43,527 nucleotides of DNA from UBA1435 sp041663285. Lineage in GTDB: Bacteria > Patescibacteriota > Microgenomatia > UBA12405. Positions 32,716 to 40,249 of this stretch are shown here, piece after piece. The notes beneath the pieces were generated by a model, which saw only the letters and a program-made list of their open reading frames with translations, made no database searches and was not told the DNA's origin. The number at the start of each line of letters is the position of its first letter. Position 1 is the stretch's first letter. The stretch covers positions 1 to 43,527 of the forward strand of contig JBAZSP010000007.1 of NCBI GenBank assembly GCA_041663285.1, in the 5' to 3' direction. The translations under genes were made by a program, and so were the position numbers.

Positions 32716-33982
32716 CGGCAGACAGCTGATAGTTAATCAAGAAAAGACAGATAGCTAAATTAGTCAGACTGACAAGCCGGATGACGATGTCGGCCTCAGT
32801 TAATTCATAAAGAAGGGGAATCTTTAGCCAGTACCACCAGTGATAGATGTTGATTAAGTGAGTGATTGTCAGAGCAATAAAGAGTTTGCGGAAGCGGTGA
32901 TGGACAAAAGATAACAAAAGTAAAGGGAAAAGAGCCGGGAAAGTGTAGCGCTCATGCATCCTGGTGAGGAAGGTAAAAGATATCATAGCTAAATTAGCTA
33001 AAGTCAGGAGCAAGGTGGGAAGGGAATATTTTTGATATAAATTCTTTAAGATTAATAAAAATAACCCAAGGCAGATAAGCAGCGAGAGTGTTCTAACAGA
33101 AATTAAACCAAATAGCATCAGATCGTCAGGCCGGGGGTTAAGGCCAAAAATGATAGCCCAGAAATTCATGGCGTTGGCGGTAATCTGGTGCATGCAGCCG
33201 GGAAGAATTTTTTGACTCATGGTGTTAACGAACCAGACGAGTGGATGATACTCAATCGGGGTAAAAGGCCAGCTGATAAGAGTAATATAGGAAAGGGCAA
33301 AAAGGGTAACTGCGATAACCCGGAGTTTACCAATTTGATTTTTGAGGGCGATTAAGGGGAAAACCGGTAACCAGATCAAAAGGCTGGGCTTATATAACAG
33401 GGAGCTAAGAATTAACAAAGTGGACCAAAGATAGCGCTTTTTGAGGATAAAAAAGATGGCGGCTAAAGCCAGGGCGTTAATAATACTGTCACCGCTGCCC
33501 CAAATGGCGCTGTTGTAAATAAACGGCGGAAAAAGGGCAATAATTAGGGCAACCAACATAGCCAGCTTCCGACCTTTTTTAAGCAGGAGCATGAAATGGT
33601 AGCCAAGATATACCAGAGCCAGATCGGCCAAGACCATGGGAACTTTCAGAAGAATCTGGTTGCCGTGCTGATCGTACCAGGTCATGAGCGATGAAGGGAA
33701 TAAAGGGATATTGACATTAATCCACCAAAGGGCTTGGTGGGTGGCAACAAATATGTGCCTGATAATCTGGCAGTAATAGATATTCAGCATCGGCTGATCG
33801 GGAAGACCGTAGCCGCCAAAATTTAACCAATCGTAATAGCCACGAAGACCGAAATCGGCAGCAAATCTCCCCCACCAGTAATTGACGGTAATATCACCAT
33901 GATAAGTAACCGGCAGCAAAATCAACCTGACGGCCAGAGCGAGTAATATAATTTTTTTTAGACTAAATCGGTCGTGGTCCAT
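32696..33982 (-). CDS. GT-C-type multi-pass mannosyltransferase-like protein
   Basis: About 428 residues, with roughly ten membrane helices. The first external loop has TYHGDITVNYWWGRFAADF, an acidic motif as in GT-C mannosyltransferases, and FTRMHERYTFPALFPLLLLS near the C-terminal third. Family-level function is likely; donor and acceptor are unknown. I use ATG 33982: on this strand TG-T-TATATT overlaps the codons after the possible start at 34012, which argues for the later ATG. It overlaps the following GT-C gene by 20 nt and forms with it a two-gene surface-sugar unit. Confidence 0.75.
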   Translation of the reverse strand: MDHDRFSLKKIILLALAVRLILLPVTYHGDITVNYWWGRFAADFGLRGYYDWLNFGGYGLPDQPMLNIYYCQIIRHIFVATHQALWWINVNIPLFPSSLMTWYDQHGNQILLKVPMVLADLALVYLGYHFMLLLKKGRKLAMLVALIIALFPPFIYNSAIWGSGDSIINALALAAIFFILKKRYLWSTLLILSSLLYKPSLLIWLPVFPLIALKNQIGKLRVIAVTLFALSYITLISWPFTPIEYHPLVWFVNTMSQKILPGCMHQITANAMNFWAIIFGLNPRPDDLMLFGLISVRTLSLLICLGLFLLILKNLYQKYSLPTLLLTLANLAMISFTFLTRMHERYTFPALFPLLLLSFVHHRFRKLFIALTITHLINIYHWWYWLKIPLLYELTEADIVIRLVSLTNLAICLFLINYQLSADANKNT

Positions 33983-34097
33983 AAGCAGAACATCGCTTTT
34001 TGAATATAACATGGAAAAAATTGTTTAACCGGAGAGGACTTGAGCCAGATACACAAGAAAAAGAGACGGGCATTTGTTTGGTTGACATAAAGATTAA

Positions 34098-34106
34098 TGG
34101 TAAAAT
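34098..34106 (+). promoter_or_regulatory. Extended -10 of the DedA-like gene
   Basis: TG-G-TAAAAT ends 5 bp before ATG 34112; a weak -35 TTGGTT lies 17 bp upstream (34078-34083). This favours ATG 34112 over the in-frame ATG 34097. Confidence 0.55.
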
Positions 34107-34111
34107 TGGCC

Positions 34112-34630
34112 ATGTTTAAAAAGTTGGGGCAGAATATCGTTAAGTCGATGATTTTTAAAAGAGTGATGGTAGTAACCGGCATAGCGTTATTAATCGGATC
34201 AGTTTTTATTGCGATTAAACCGGAGCCCTTTTTGAAACTAGGATATGCGGGAGTGTTTTTCTTTAACTTACTGTCGGGCCCGGGAATGTTTTTGTTGCCG
34301 ACGTTGGCCATGAGAATGAACATCTTCGGTTTGGCATTTTTTTCAGCTTTGGGCATGGCCTTGAATGATTCGGTTGGCTGGATTGTGGGCAGCAGCGGTG
34401 AAGGTATAATTCCGGCCTCCGAAAAAGTACAAAAGATCAGTAAATCTATCCAGAGATTTGGACCGGGGGCGCTTTTGGTGTGGTCGTTGATTCCCTTCCC
34501 GTATGATCTAGTTGGAATACTGGCGGGGTATTTAAAAATCCCCTATTGGAAATACATAATACCCACCTTCTTGGGAAAATTCATTAGGTTTATATTAATT
34601 TCCGGCGGAGTTGTGACGTTCTTTGGATGA
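34112..34630 (+). CDS. DedA/VTT-family membrane protein
   Basis: About 172 residues with four membrane segments. The C-terminal half carries the DedA/SNARE-associated pattern: LLVWSLIPFPYDLVGILAGY, then PYWKYIIPTFLGKFIRFIL; the first half has GYAGVFFFNLLSGPGMFLLP. DedA proteins include undecaprenyl-phosphate and phospholipid flippases, which fits the two upstream divergent GT-C genes that depend on lipid-linked sugars. The final codons overlap the epimerase start as ATGA. Confidence 0.8.
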   Translation: MFKKLGQNIVKSMIFKRVMVVTGIALLIGSVFIAIKPEPFLKLGYAGVFFFNLLSGPGMFLLPTLAMRMNIFGLAFFSALGMALNDSVGWIVGSSGEGIIPASEKVQKISKSIQRFGPGALLVWSLIPFPYDLVGILAGYLKIPYWKYIIPTFLGKFIRFILISGGVVTFFG

Positions 34631-35268
34631 GGTTGTTGTATGATAATAGGGTGCAGATAATCCCGACGATTTTTGAAAAAGAGCTGAAGCAGGCCGAGAA
34701 AAGACTAGATAAAATATTGGGATTAAGCAGATGGGCCCAAATTGATGTAGTTGACGGAATCTTTTGCCCGGATAAGACATTTGAGCTGGAACTAGTTGGT
34801 ACCTGGCCGCAAGAGACGAAGATACTCTGGGATGTGCACTTGATGGTCAAAGAACCGGCAAAATGGCTTAATAAATGTATTTTTATTGGCGCTTCCCGAA
34901 TAATCGGTCAAGTGGAAATGATGAGTGCGCGCGAAAGTTTTGTTCGAAGGATACAGGACGTAAAAATTGAGGCAGGGTTGGCATTTGACGTGGAGTCACC
35001 CATCAGCAATGTGCCGGAAGATTGTGACTTGGTGCTTATAATGGGCAGAAAGGCCGGATTCGGAGAGTTTAATTTCAGTGACACGGTTTGGGAAAAAATC
35101 GAAACTGCTAAAAAACTAAACCGGGGTCGACTTAAAAAATTCCTGATAGCGGTTGACGGCGGAGTGGACGAAAAAAATATGATTAAGTTAGAAAAATGCG
35201 GAGTGGATATTGTATATTCGGGATATAACTATGAAAAACTCGTGGCAACCAGACAAGACGGAAATTGA
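34627..35268 (+). CDS. rpe: Ribulose-phosphate 3-epimerase-like protein
   Basis: 213 residues, a TIM-barrel of the RPE family: IIPTIFEKELKQAEKRL, WAQIDVVDGIFCPDKTF (metal-site Asp), ILWDVHLMVKEPAKWL (metal-site His), and LIAVDGGVDEKNM. The central HVE block is poorly kept (IGQVEMMSARESF), so the substrate could differ from ribulose-5-phosphate. It is coupled to the DedA-like gene by a 4-nt ATGA overlap and overlaps the deaminase by 38 nt. Confidence 0.75.
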   Translation: MRLLYDNRVQIIPTIFEKELKQAEKRLDKILGLSRWAQIDVVDGIFCPDKTFELELVGTWPQETKILWDVHLMVKEPAKWLNKCIFIGASRIIGQVEMMSARESFVRRIQDVKIEAGLAFDVESPISNVPEDCDLVLIMGRKAGFGEFNFSDTVWEKIETAKKLNRGRLKKFLIAVDGGVDEKNMIKLEKCGVDIVYSGYNYEKLVATRQDGN

Positions 35269-35689
35269 ATGTTTAATAAAAGCAGCCAGAGAGGCCAAGG
35301 AGTATGCTTTGGCATTTAAGTCAAAACACTCAATCGGAGCGGCGGTGCTAACGAAAGACGGAAAAATATTCGAAGGGACCAATATCGACGGCATAATTTC
35401 GTCTCAGGGAATATGCGCCGAGATGGCCGCCATAAACCACGCCGTGGTTCATAATCAGAAAATGATCCGGGCGGTATGTGTTTATGACGTTGGTTTTACT
35501 TACCCCTGCGGTGTTTGCCTACAGTACATGGCTCAATTTGAACAAATCAGTGGTCGGGACGTGACAATTATCGTAGCAAAAGAAGGGGGAGATTGGGTGA
35601 CCAAATCGGCAAAGGAGCTGCTGCCAAAAAGATACGAAAGTAAAAATTTTCAAAAAGATCTAAAGAATTATGCTAAGCAAAACCAGTAA
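35231..35689 (+). CDS. cdd: Cytidine deaminase-like protein
   Basis: About 152 residues. Zinc site: GICAEMAAINHAV (Cys and catalytic Glu) and YPCGVCLQYMAQF (PCxxC), in the correct order and spacing for the cytidine deaminase family, after SKHSIGAAVLTKDGKIFEG. It deaminates cytidine or deoxycytidine in pyrimidine salvage; a blasticidin-type deaminase is a possible alternative. ATG 35231 was chosen because the upstream ATG at 35210 adds residues unlike the family. It overlaps both neighbours. Confidence 0.88.
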   Translation: MKNSWQPDKTEIECLIKAAREAKEYALAFKSKHSIGAAVLTKDGKIFEGTNIDGIISSQGICAEMAAINHAVVHNQKMIRAVCVYDVGFTYPCGVCLQYMAQFEQISGRDVTIIVAKEGGDWVTKSAKELLPKRYESKNFQKDLKNYAKQNQ

Positions 35690-36251
35690 AAAAATTAAAA
35701 GGGTGGCCTTTTTTGGTGACGGAACGGCGACGGAAAAGGATAAGTATTTTATTGAGGCAGTCGAAACGGCCAAAAAACTTTGCCAGCATAAGTACATAAT
35801 TGTTAACGGCGGAGGGCCGGGCATTATGAAGGCGGCTACCCTGGGTGCTAAAAAAGGCGGCGGACAGGCGGAGATAGTCATATTGAATCCAAAAAAAGAA
35901 CCGGATAATTATGAGGGGGTGGATAAAGAGAATTTTGATTTAGCAAATAAGATTTATACGGCGGATACCTATCAAGAGAGAACAGAAAAATTAATTCAAA
36001 TTGCTGATGCCTTTGTGATATTTAAGGGCGGGGCCGGAACCCTGTCGGAAATGGGAATGGTGTGGGAATACGCTAAATTTAATTACGGAAAACACGAGCC
36101 GGTGATATTTTATGGTGACTGCTGGACAAAGATTGTGGCTGATTTAATCCGGGATTTGGACTTGGAAAAGATTGAACAGAGAGTGGTGCAGGTGGTGACA
36201 AAACCGGAAGAGGTAGTGGGGGTACTTAGGAGGATAGGTGGTAAGTATTGA
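35670..36251 (+). CDS. LOG-family nucleotide phosphoribohydrolase-like protein
   Basis: 193 residues. Both hallmarks of the LOG (often mis-called lysine decarboxylase) family are present: VNGGGPGIMKAATLGAKKGG near 45-65 and FKGGAGTLSEMGMVWEY near 118-134. The family cleaves the N-glycosidic bond of nucleoside monophosphates. It starts inside the deaminase gene and ends inside the next Nudix gene, suggesting a nucleotide-salvage or clean-up operon. Confidence 0.88.
   Translation: MLSKTSKKIKRVAFFGDGTATEKDKYFIEAVETAKKLCQHKYIIVNGGGPGIMKAATLGAKKGGGQAEIVILNPKKEPDNYEGVDKENFDLANKIYTADTYQERTEKLIQIADAFVIFKGGAGTLSEMGMVWEYAKFNYGKHEPVIFYGDCWTKIVADLIRDLDLEKIEQRVVQVVTKPEEVVGVLRRIGGKY
36228..36233 (+). promoter_or_regulatory. 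Shine-Dalgarno deciding a GTG start
   Basis: AGGAGG, 4 bp before GTG 36238, inside the 3' end of the LOG gene. It is the clearest ribosome-binding site in the window and shows that this genome also uses Shine-Dalgarno starts inside operons. Confidence 0.65.
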
Positions 36252-36681
36252 CAAGATATTAAACAAAATTGGGAATAACTATTTGTGCCCGGTGGTAGCA
36301 ATTATAAGAAGAAACAAAATATTAATTGGATTAAGAAACTACACCGCTGATAAATGGAAAGAAATTTCGGTCTGGACGCTGCCTGGCGGTAGGTACGACG
36401 AAGGGGAAGCTATTGAAACGACGTTAAGAAGAGAGGTGGCAGAAGAGGTGGGGATTAGGGATTTAGCTATAAGTCAATTTTTAGGGATAGTACCAGGTGC
36501 CAAAGAAGGAGACCAGGTATATATTTTTAAAGCGACTACTAGCCGGGAACCGATATTGATGGAACCGGAAAAATTTAGTGAATGGAGATGGGTGCCGCTT
36601 TCTAAAATACCGGAAAATTTTATTAATGAGGCAGCACTGAAACTGATAAAAAAGAAAACGAAAAAGGCTATTGACAAATAG
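36238..36681 (+). CDS. Nudix hydrolase
   Basis: 147 residues. Full Nudix box GGRYDEGEAIETTLRREVAE followed by EVGI near 48-71, preceded by CPVVAIIRRNKILIGLRNYT and VWTLPG, and followed by VYIFKATTS and SEWRWVPLSKIPENF. The start is GTG with AGGAGG just before it. It resembles the MutT/dCTP-pyrophosphatase-like group; placement after a cytidine deaminase and a LOG protein fits nucleotide sanitation. Confidence 0.9.
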   Translation: MVSIDKILNKIGNNYLCPVVAIIRRNKILIGLRNYTADKWKEISVWTLPGGRYDEGEAIETTLRREVAEEVGIRDLAISQFLGIVPGAKEGDQVYIFKATTSREPILMEPEKFSEWRWVPLSKIPENFINEAALKLIKKKTKKAIDK

Positions 36682-36712
36682 TTATAAAAGATACTTCAAC
36701 AACCAACTTTAG

Positions 36713-36733
36713 GGGCGTGATTTACTCACGCCC
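36713..36733 (+). repeat. REP hairpin 1
   Basis: GGGCGTGA-TTTAC-TCACGCCC; 8-bp stem, preceded by TTAG instead of GTAG. Confidence 0.8.
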
Positions 36734-36757
36734 AACAGTGGAAAATTATAACCGTTC

Positions 36758-36780
36758 GGGGTTTGAGTAAATCAAACCCC
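36758..36780 (-). repeat. REP hairpin 2
   Basis: 9-bp stem GGGGTTTGA/TCAAACCCC with loop TTTAC on the minus strand, preceded there by GTAG. It overlaps the RAYT stop codon by 1 nt. Confidence 0.85.
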
Positions 36781-37277
36781 TACAAGTTGTTTTCAGAGGT
36801 GAAATTCTTTAAATTATTTGGATGATAGCTATCCCTTTGCCAATTTAATGGATTGGCTTTGACGTAGTTTATAAATTTTAAGTACTCGGCTTCGTTTCTA
36901 ATTAGGTGCTCGTAATAGTTTCTTTGCCAAATACTGGCCAAGGCATTTAATTGATTTAGTTCAATTAATTTTAACCAGTCGCTAACCGTTCTTGCCTTAA
37001 AGTAGCGGATGATATTACCAAGAGTTACTGATTTAATTTGATAATTTATCTTTAAAATTAAGTGGACATGATTAGGCATAATTACATGATGCGGAATACT
37101 TATGTTGGGAAAAAACTTGGGTAAATTGATTATTTGGTCGTTTGTCAATCGGAACAACTCGGTGTATTTTTCAAAATAACATCCATGTTTATGACAGCAG
37201 ATGGTGATAAAAAAGCGGTTTGGCATGCTGTAGTCAAGAAGAGGTAATCGGAGGCTGTGACGGTGATGAAGAATCAT
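36780..37277 (-). CDS. REP-associated tyrosine transposase (RAYT)
   Basis: 165 residues of the Y1/HUH superfamily. RFFITICCHKHGCYF near the N-terminus, the HUH motif in HHVIMPNHVHLILKI near 62-76, and the catalytic Tyr region WQRNYYEHLIRNEAEYLKFI followed by NYVKANPLNW near 120-150. Such single-copy domesticated enzymes bind and process REP hairpins with a GTAG foot. The gene is complete, has no IS ends, and is enclosed by four REP hairpins, which fits RAYT and not an insertion sequence. Confidence 0.92.
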   Translation of the reverse strand: MILHHRHSLRLPLLDYSMPNRFFITICCHKHGCYFEKYTELFRLTNDQIINLPKFFPNISIPHHVIMPNHVHLILKINYQIKSVTLGNIIRYFKARTVSDWLKLIELNQLNALASIWQRNYYEHLIRNEAEYLKFINYVKANPLNWQRDSYHPNNLKNFTSENNL

Positions 37278-37284
37278 TGCTAAT

Positions 37285-37309
37285 GTAGGGGTTTGATTTA
37301 CTCAAACCC
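37285..37309 (+). repeat. REP hairpin 3
   Basis: GTAG followed by GGGTTTGA-TTTAC-TCAAACCC; inverted twin of hairpin 2. Confidence 0.85.
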
Positions 37310-37317
37310 TTTATTTT

Positions 37318-37338
37318 GGGCGCGAGTGAATCGCGCCC
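37318..37338 (-). repeat. REP hairpin 4
   Basis: GGGCGCGA/TCGCGCCC stem with TTCAC loop on the minus strand, preceded there by GTAG. Outer partner of hairpin 1, with paired changes in the stem. Confidence 0.85.
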
Positions 37339-37357
37339 TACAAATAAGACGTTGGTG

Positions 37358-38368
37358 TTAATTACTAATCCAGGGCTGGGAATTGAACTTAATCTCAATC
37401 GGGGAATAATCAATTTTACCGATTTCGGTTTTGGTGAAGGTTAGGCGACTGATTTGGGAGTGCGAGGTGGCGTAGGACCAGCTTTGGTCAAAGATAAAAT
37501 TACCGAAAGAATAAAAAATCGGCTTGCCCTGATAAACTTCGGGTTCCTGCCAGACGTGGGGATGGTGGCCATGGATGAGGTCGGCACCGGCGTCGACTAA
37601 CTGATGAGCCAGACTAACCCGCCATGGTTCGGCTTTGGGTAAATACTCATTGCCCCAATGGATGGAAATAATTAACCAATCAACTTGAGGATCGTATCTT
37701 TTTACTGTTTCGATAATTTCAGATTGCTTCGCTTCGCTCGCAATGACGTCGGAGTTAGTTACAAGATCATAGCCAAGAAAACCAAAGGTGATACCGTTAA
37801 TTTCTTGGCGGGCAAATTCGGTGGGGCAGGAACCAGAAGTGTCTTGATCCGAAAGCCGGCAGTGGGAATAAAAATGAGTGAGATTGTTTTGAGAGAGATA
37901 ATCATGAGTCTGGACGAATCCTTTTTGGCCATAATTAAAAATATGGTTGTTGGCCAGATTAAGGACTAATTTATGATCCACCAACTCGGGTAGAAAACGA
38001 GTATCACCGCAAAAGGTGAAAGTCCCGGTAAAGCCGGGAGGACAATCTTTGATAATCGGGCTTTCAAGATTAGCAAGATTAAAATCATTAGACTTCAGCC
38101 AGGGGGAAATGGCATTGAAGCTCCAATGAAAATCGTTTTTGGACCGGGCAGTGGAAGTAATGTGCCTTCCCAAGCCCAGATCACCAACTAAACCGATAGT
38201 GGCCTGGGAGTCTGGAGTTGGAGTAGGAAGTGGCAGAGTAATCGATGGCGCCAGTGATGTTGCCAGCGGAAGCGGGCTAACTATGGAAGCGAACTGTTTT
38301 TGATAAATAAAAAGAAGGAAGCCAACTCCGGAGAGGATTAAAAAAAAGAAGATTAACATTCTGACCAC
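37358..38368 (-). CDS. capA: CapA-family (poly-gamma-glutamate synthesis type) metallophosphatase-like protein
   Basis: 336 residues. An N-terminal membrane anchor (MLIFFFLILSGVGFLLFIYQ), a Pro/Thr linker, then the CapA domain: TIGLVGDLGLGRHI, FNLANLESPI, LNLANNHIFNYGQKG, LIISIHWGNEYLPKAEPW, LVDAGADLIHGHHPHVWQ and IFYSFGNFIFDQ, with all the metal-binding His and Asp residues of the family. It sits outside the membrane. The start is GTG 38368, with TG-C-TAATAT 6 bp before. Between LGYDLVT and ETVKRY it contains about 10 extra residues (VIASEAKQSE) coded by a palindromic repeat. Confidence 0.9.
   Translation of the reverse strand: MVRMLIFFFLILSGVGFLLFIYQKQFASIVSPLPLATSLAPSITLPLPTPTPDSQATIGLVGDLGLGRHITSTARSKNDFHWSFNAISPWLKSNDFNLANLESPIIKDCPPGFTGTFTFCGDTRFLPELVDHKLVLNLANNHIFNYGQKGFVQTHDYLSQNNLTHFYSHCRLSDQDTSGSCPTEFARQEINGITFGFLGYDLVTNSDVIASEAKQSEIIETVKRYDPQVDWLIISIHWGNEYLPKAEPWRVSLAHQLVDAGADLIHGHHPHVWQEPEVYQGKPIFYSFGNFIFDQSWSYATSHSQISRLTFTKTEIGKIDYSPIEIKFNSQPWISN
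37722..37750 (-). repeat. Palindromic repeat inserted in frame in capA
   Basis: On the minus strand it starts GACGTCATTGCGAGCG and ends GAAGCAATC, encoding VIASEAKQS. This peptide is the well-known translation of a widespread dispersed repeat, so the segment is a repeat insertion into coding sequence. Confidence 0.75.
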
Positions 38369-38374
38369 AAGTAA

Positions 38375-38383
38375 ATATTAGCA
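38375..38383 (-). promoter_or_regulatory. Extended -10 of capA
   Basis: TG-C-TAATAT on the minus strand, ending 6 bp before GTG 38368; decides the GTG start. Confidence 0.55.
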
Positions 38384-38395
38384 AATGAAAAAAGT

Positions 38396-38401
38396 TATAA
38401 T
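38396..38401 (+). promoter_or_regulatory. -10 of the PEGA/SH3 lipoprotein gene
   Basis: Perfect TATAAT, 5 bp before ATG 38407. It is 12 bp from the divergent capA -10, so the two promoters are interlocked. Confidence 0.6.
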
Positions 38402-38406
38402 TAGGC

Positions 38407-39216
38407 ATGAAGACAAGAAAGCCTTTAATGGTGGCGGGGCTGGTTTTCTTTTTGGGATGGATACTCGGAGGATGTAGCCTGATCCCGAGAAAGGCCTCAA
38501 TAGAAATTATGTCGGTGCCATCGGCTAAGGTGCATATTAATGGCAAGGAAGCCGGAATGACACCTTACAAAAATAGCAGTTTGATGCCGGGAGAGATTGA
38601 AATTAAGCTAACAGCGGTAAATCAAGAATGGTCAAAAAAGATAATCTTGCAGAATAACGTTAATACGGTAGTAGACTGGAATTTTGACAAAAATGAGAAT
38701 CTTTCGGGAGGGTATGTGCTTTACATGGAGAAAACGGGAGATTTAAACAGGGCAGGATTGCTTATTAACGCTACACCCGACAAGAGCGCGGTCCATATAG
38801 ACGGGCAAATTAAGGGGTTTTCCCCATTAAGAATTGATGAAATAGGCGAAGGTGACCGCCAAATTACCATATCTTATCCGGCTTACAAAACCGCGAATGT
38901 GTTTGTAAAAGCAATTAAAGGCTACCAGCTGATTATTGAGGCCGATTTGGGCAACCAACCGGAAGAGGTAGTTATAGAAGAAAATAGGCCAACGGCAACG
39001 CCGGTTAATCTACAGAAACAAATGGTAATAATTAAGAAAACGGAAACAGGATGGCTACGGGTAAGGAATAAGGCGGATGCGGCCGGCGAGGAGATTAGTA
39101 AAGTAAAGCCAGACGAGGAATATCAGCTGGTCGAGGAAAAAACGGACTGGATGCTAATTGACCTGGGCGATGGTAAGCAGGGGTGGATTTCGGCTAAATA
39201 CGCCGAGAAAATTTAA
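38407..39216 (+). CDS. Lipoprotein with two PEGA repeats and an SH3b domain
   Basis: 269 residues. Signal peptide with lipobox LGGC (Cys near 23), two PEGA domains (SIEIMSVPSAKVHINGKEAG near 31-80; LLINATPDKSAVHIDGQIKG near 118-180), then a bacterial SH3b domain (TGWLRVRNKADAAGEEISKV followed by KPDE near 215-265, ending WISAKYAEKI). It is surface-anchored; SH3b often binds peptidoglycan and PEGA is a surface beta domain. The end overlaps the convergent glycosyltransferase by 23 nt. Confidence 0.88.
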   Translation: MKTRKPLMVAGLVFFLGWILGGCSLIPRKASIEIMSVPSAKVHINGKEAGMTPYKNSSLMPGEIEIKLTAVNQEWSKKIILQNNVNTVVDWNFDKNENLSGGYVLYMEKTGDLNRAGLLINATPDKSAVHIDGQIKGFSPLRIDEIGEGDRQITISYPAYKTANVFVKAIKGYQLIIEADLGNQPEEVVIEENRPTATPVNLQKQMVIIKKTETGWLRVRNKADAAGEEISKVKPDEEYQLVEEKTDWMLIDLGDGKQGWISAKYAEKI

Positions 39217-40249
39217 GAGTAAAACCAAAAAATAAAATTGCCAGGCCGCCCAAAGCATAAAATTTCTGCTGGCTATTGAGAAACAGGGAGACTACGCCCA
39301 AGATCAGACTTATCAGCCAATAAAAAACTGCAATTCGAGGCCGGCTCCAGCCGGCTTTTAAAAGCTGATGATGGAGGTGCTGACCATCGGCGTGAAAAAT
39401 TGACTTGCCCTGCCCCAGACGTCGGATAATTACCCAAACAGCATCGATCATCGGAAGACCTAAAAGGAATATCAGCGTGGCTAGCTTGGCTCCAGAGAGG
39501 ATAGAAATAATTGCCAAAAAAAAGCCAGCCAAGCTTTTACCGCTATAGCCCGGCATTATTTTTTGGGGATAGAAATTGAAGGGCAGAAAGCCCAAAAATC
39601 CTCCGGCGACAGCACCGGAGAGGACTATAACCGGCCATTGAGAAATATCAGCAGAATACTTTAGGCCCAGGATGCCGATAAATATTGCTGCTATTGAAAC
39701 AAAACCGGGCAGTTGGCCTTCGACTCCGGCTGCCCAGCCTACGATATTGGTGCACCAAATTATCCAAAGGACAGCGAGAAGATCGGCAAGCAGCCAGATG
39801 GAGTGGGGGCCAAAAAAGTTAAAATCGAGGCGTGGATGGCTAAGATCAACAACACCGCCAAAGGGGTTAGTGATATAGGCGATACCGATACCGAAGCCAA
39901 CCACAATTAAAGCGGCAACCAGGTTGGTGAATAGACGTAGGTAAGGGCTTAAGTCATAAAGATCGTCGATAATCCCAATCAGTAGGGTAAAAAAGGCTGC
40001 CAGCAAGATAGCCACCAGATGTCTGTCTAAGGGTAGAAAAAGAATTGAGGTAATAAAAACTGACAGAAAAACGGCAATTCCCCCACCCCGAGGAACCGGT
40101 TTTAGGGCGGTGGCGTTGTGGGTTTTAAGCTGTTTGCGGAGTGGATCTTCGACCCAATGACGAGAAACAAAAAATCTGATTACAAGAGGGGTGACCAGGT
40201 AGGAAATGGCGGTGGCGATTAGGAGCGACAAAAAGAAGTCCTGATTCAT
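39194..40249 (-). CDS. WecA/MraY-family phospho-sugar transferase (GT4)
   Basis: 351 residues, about ten membrane helices. Family blocks: RGGGIAVFLSVFITSI, LIGIIDDLYDLSPYLRL (the DDxxD site), NIVGWAAGVEGQLPGF (in place of the usual NxxDGxDGL), and HADGQHLHHQLLKAGWS with the catalytic/His loop. It joins a sugar-1-phosphate to undecaprenyl phosphate, the first step of a wall, capsule or O-unit pathway, on the inner membrane face. WecA/TagO-like is more likely than MraY because of the HLHH motif. It overlaps the next small gene by 1 nt. Confidence 0.9.
   Translation of the reverse strand: MNQDFFLSLLIATAISYLVTPLVIRFFVSRHWVEDPLRKQLKTHNATALKPVPRGGGIAVFLSVFITSILFLPLDRHLVAILLAAFFTLLIGIIDDLYDLSPYLRLFTNLVAALIVVGFGIGIAYITNPFGGVVDLSHPRLDFNFFGPHSIWLLADLLAVLWIIWCTNIVGWAAGVEGQLPGFVSIAAIFIGILGLKYSADISQWPVIVLSGAVAGGFLGFLPFNFYPQKIMPGYSGKSLAGFFLAIISILSGAKLATLIFLLGLPMIDAVWVIIRRLGQGKSIFHADGQHLHHQLLKAGWSRPRIAVFYWLISLILGVVSLFLNSQQKFYALGGLAILFFGFTLKFSRRI

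Larger units (their letters stand above)
36713..37338. mobile_element. REP-RAYT unit
   Basis: A RAYT transposase gene framed by four REP-type hairpins, two on each side and in mirror orientation. The inner pair (36758-36780 on the minus strand and 37285-37309 on the plus strand) shares 26 identical bases beginning TGTAGGGG. Three of the four hairpins are preceded by the tetranucleotide GTAG, the mark RAYT enzymes recognise. Confidence 0.85.

Noticed and set aside
34082..34087. Perfect TTGACA as -35 for the DedA-like gene
   Set aside because: Only 13 bp from the TAAAAT at 34101, too short for a promoter; TTGGTT at 34078 has the right spacing.
34627..36251. UGA recoding as in Gracilibacteria or Absconditabacteria
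   Set aside because: TGA ends several complete genes at the expected family length (for example at 34628-34630 and 36249-36251), so the code is standard.
36780..37277. Ordinary IS200/IS605 insertion sequence
   Set aside because: No tnpB and no insertion-sequence ends; instead four REP hairpins with GTAG feet frame the gene, which is the RAYT arrangement.
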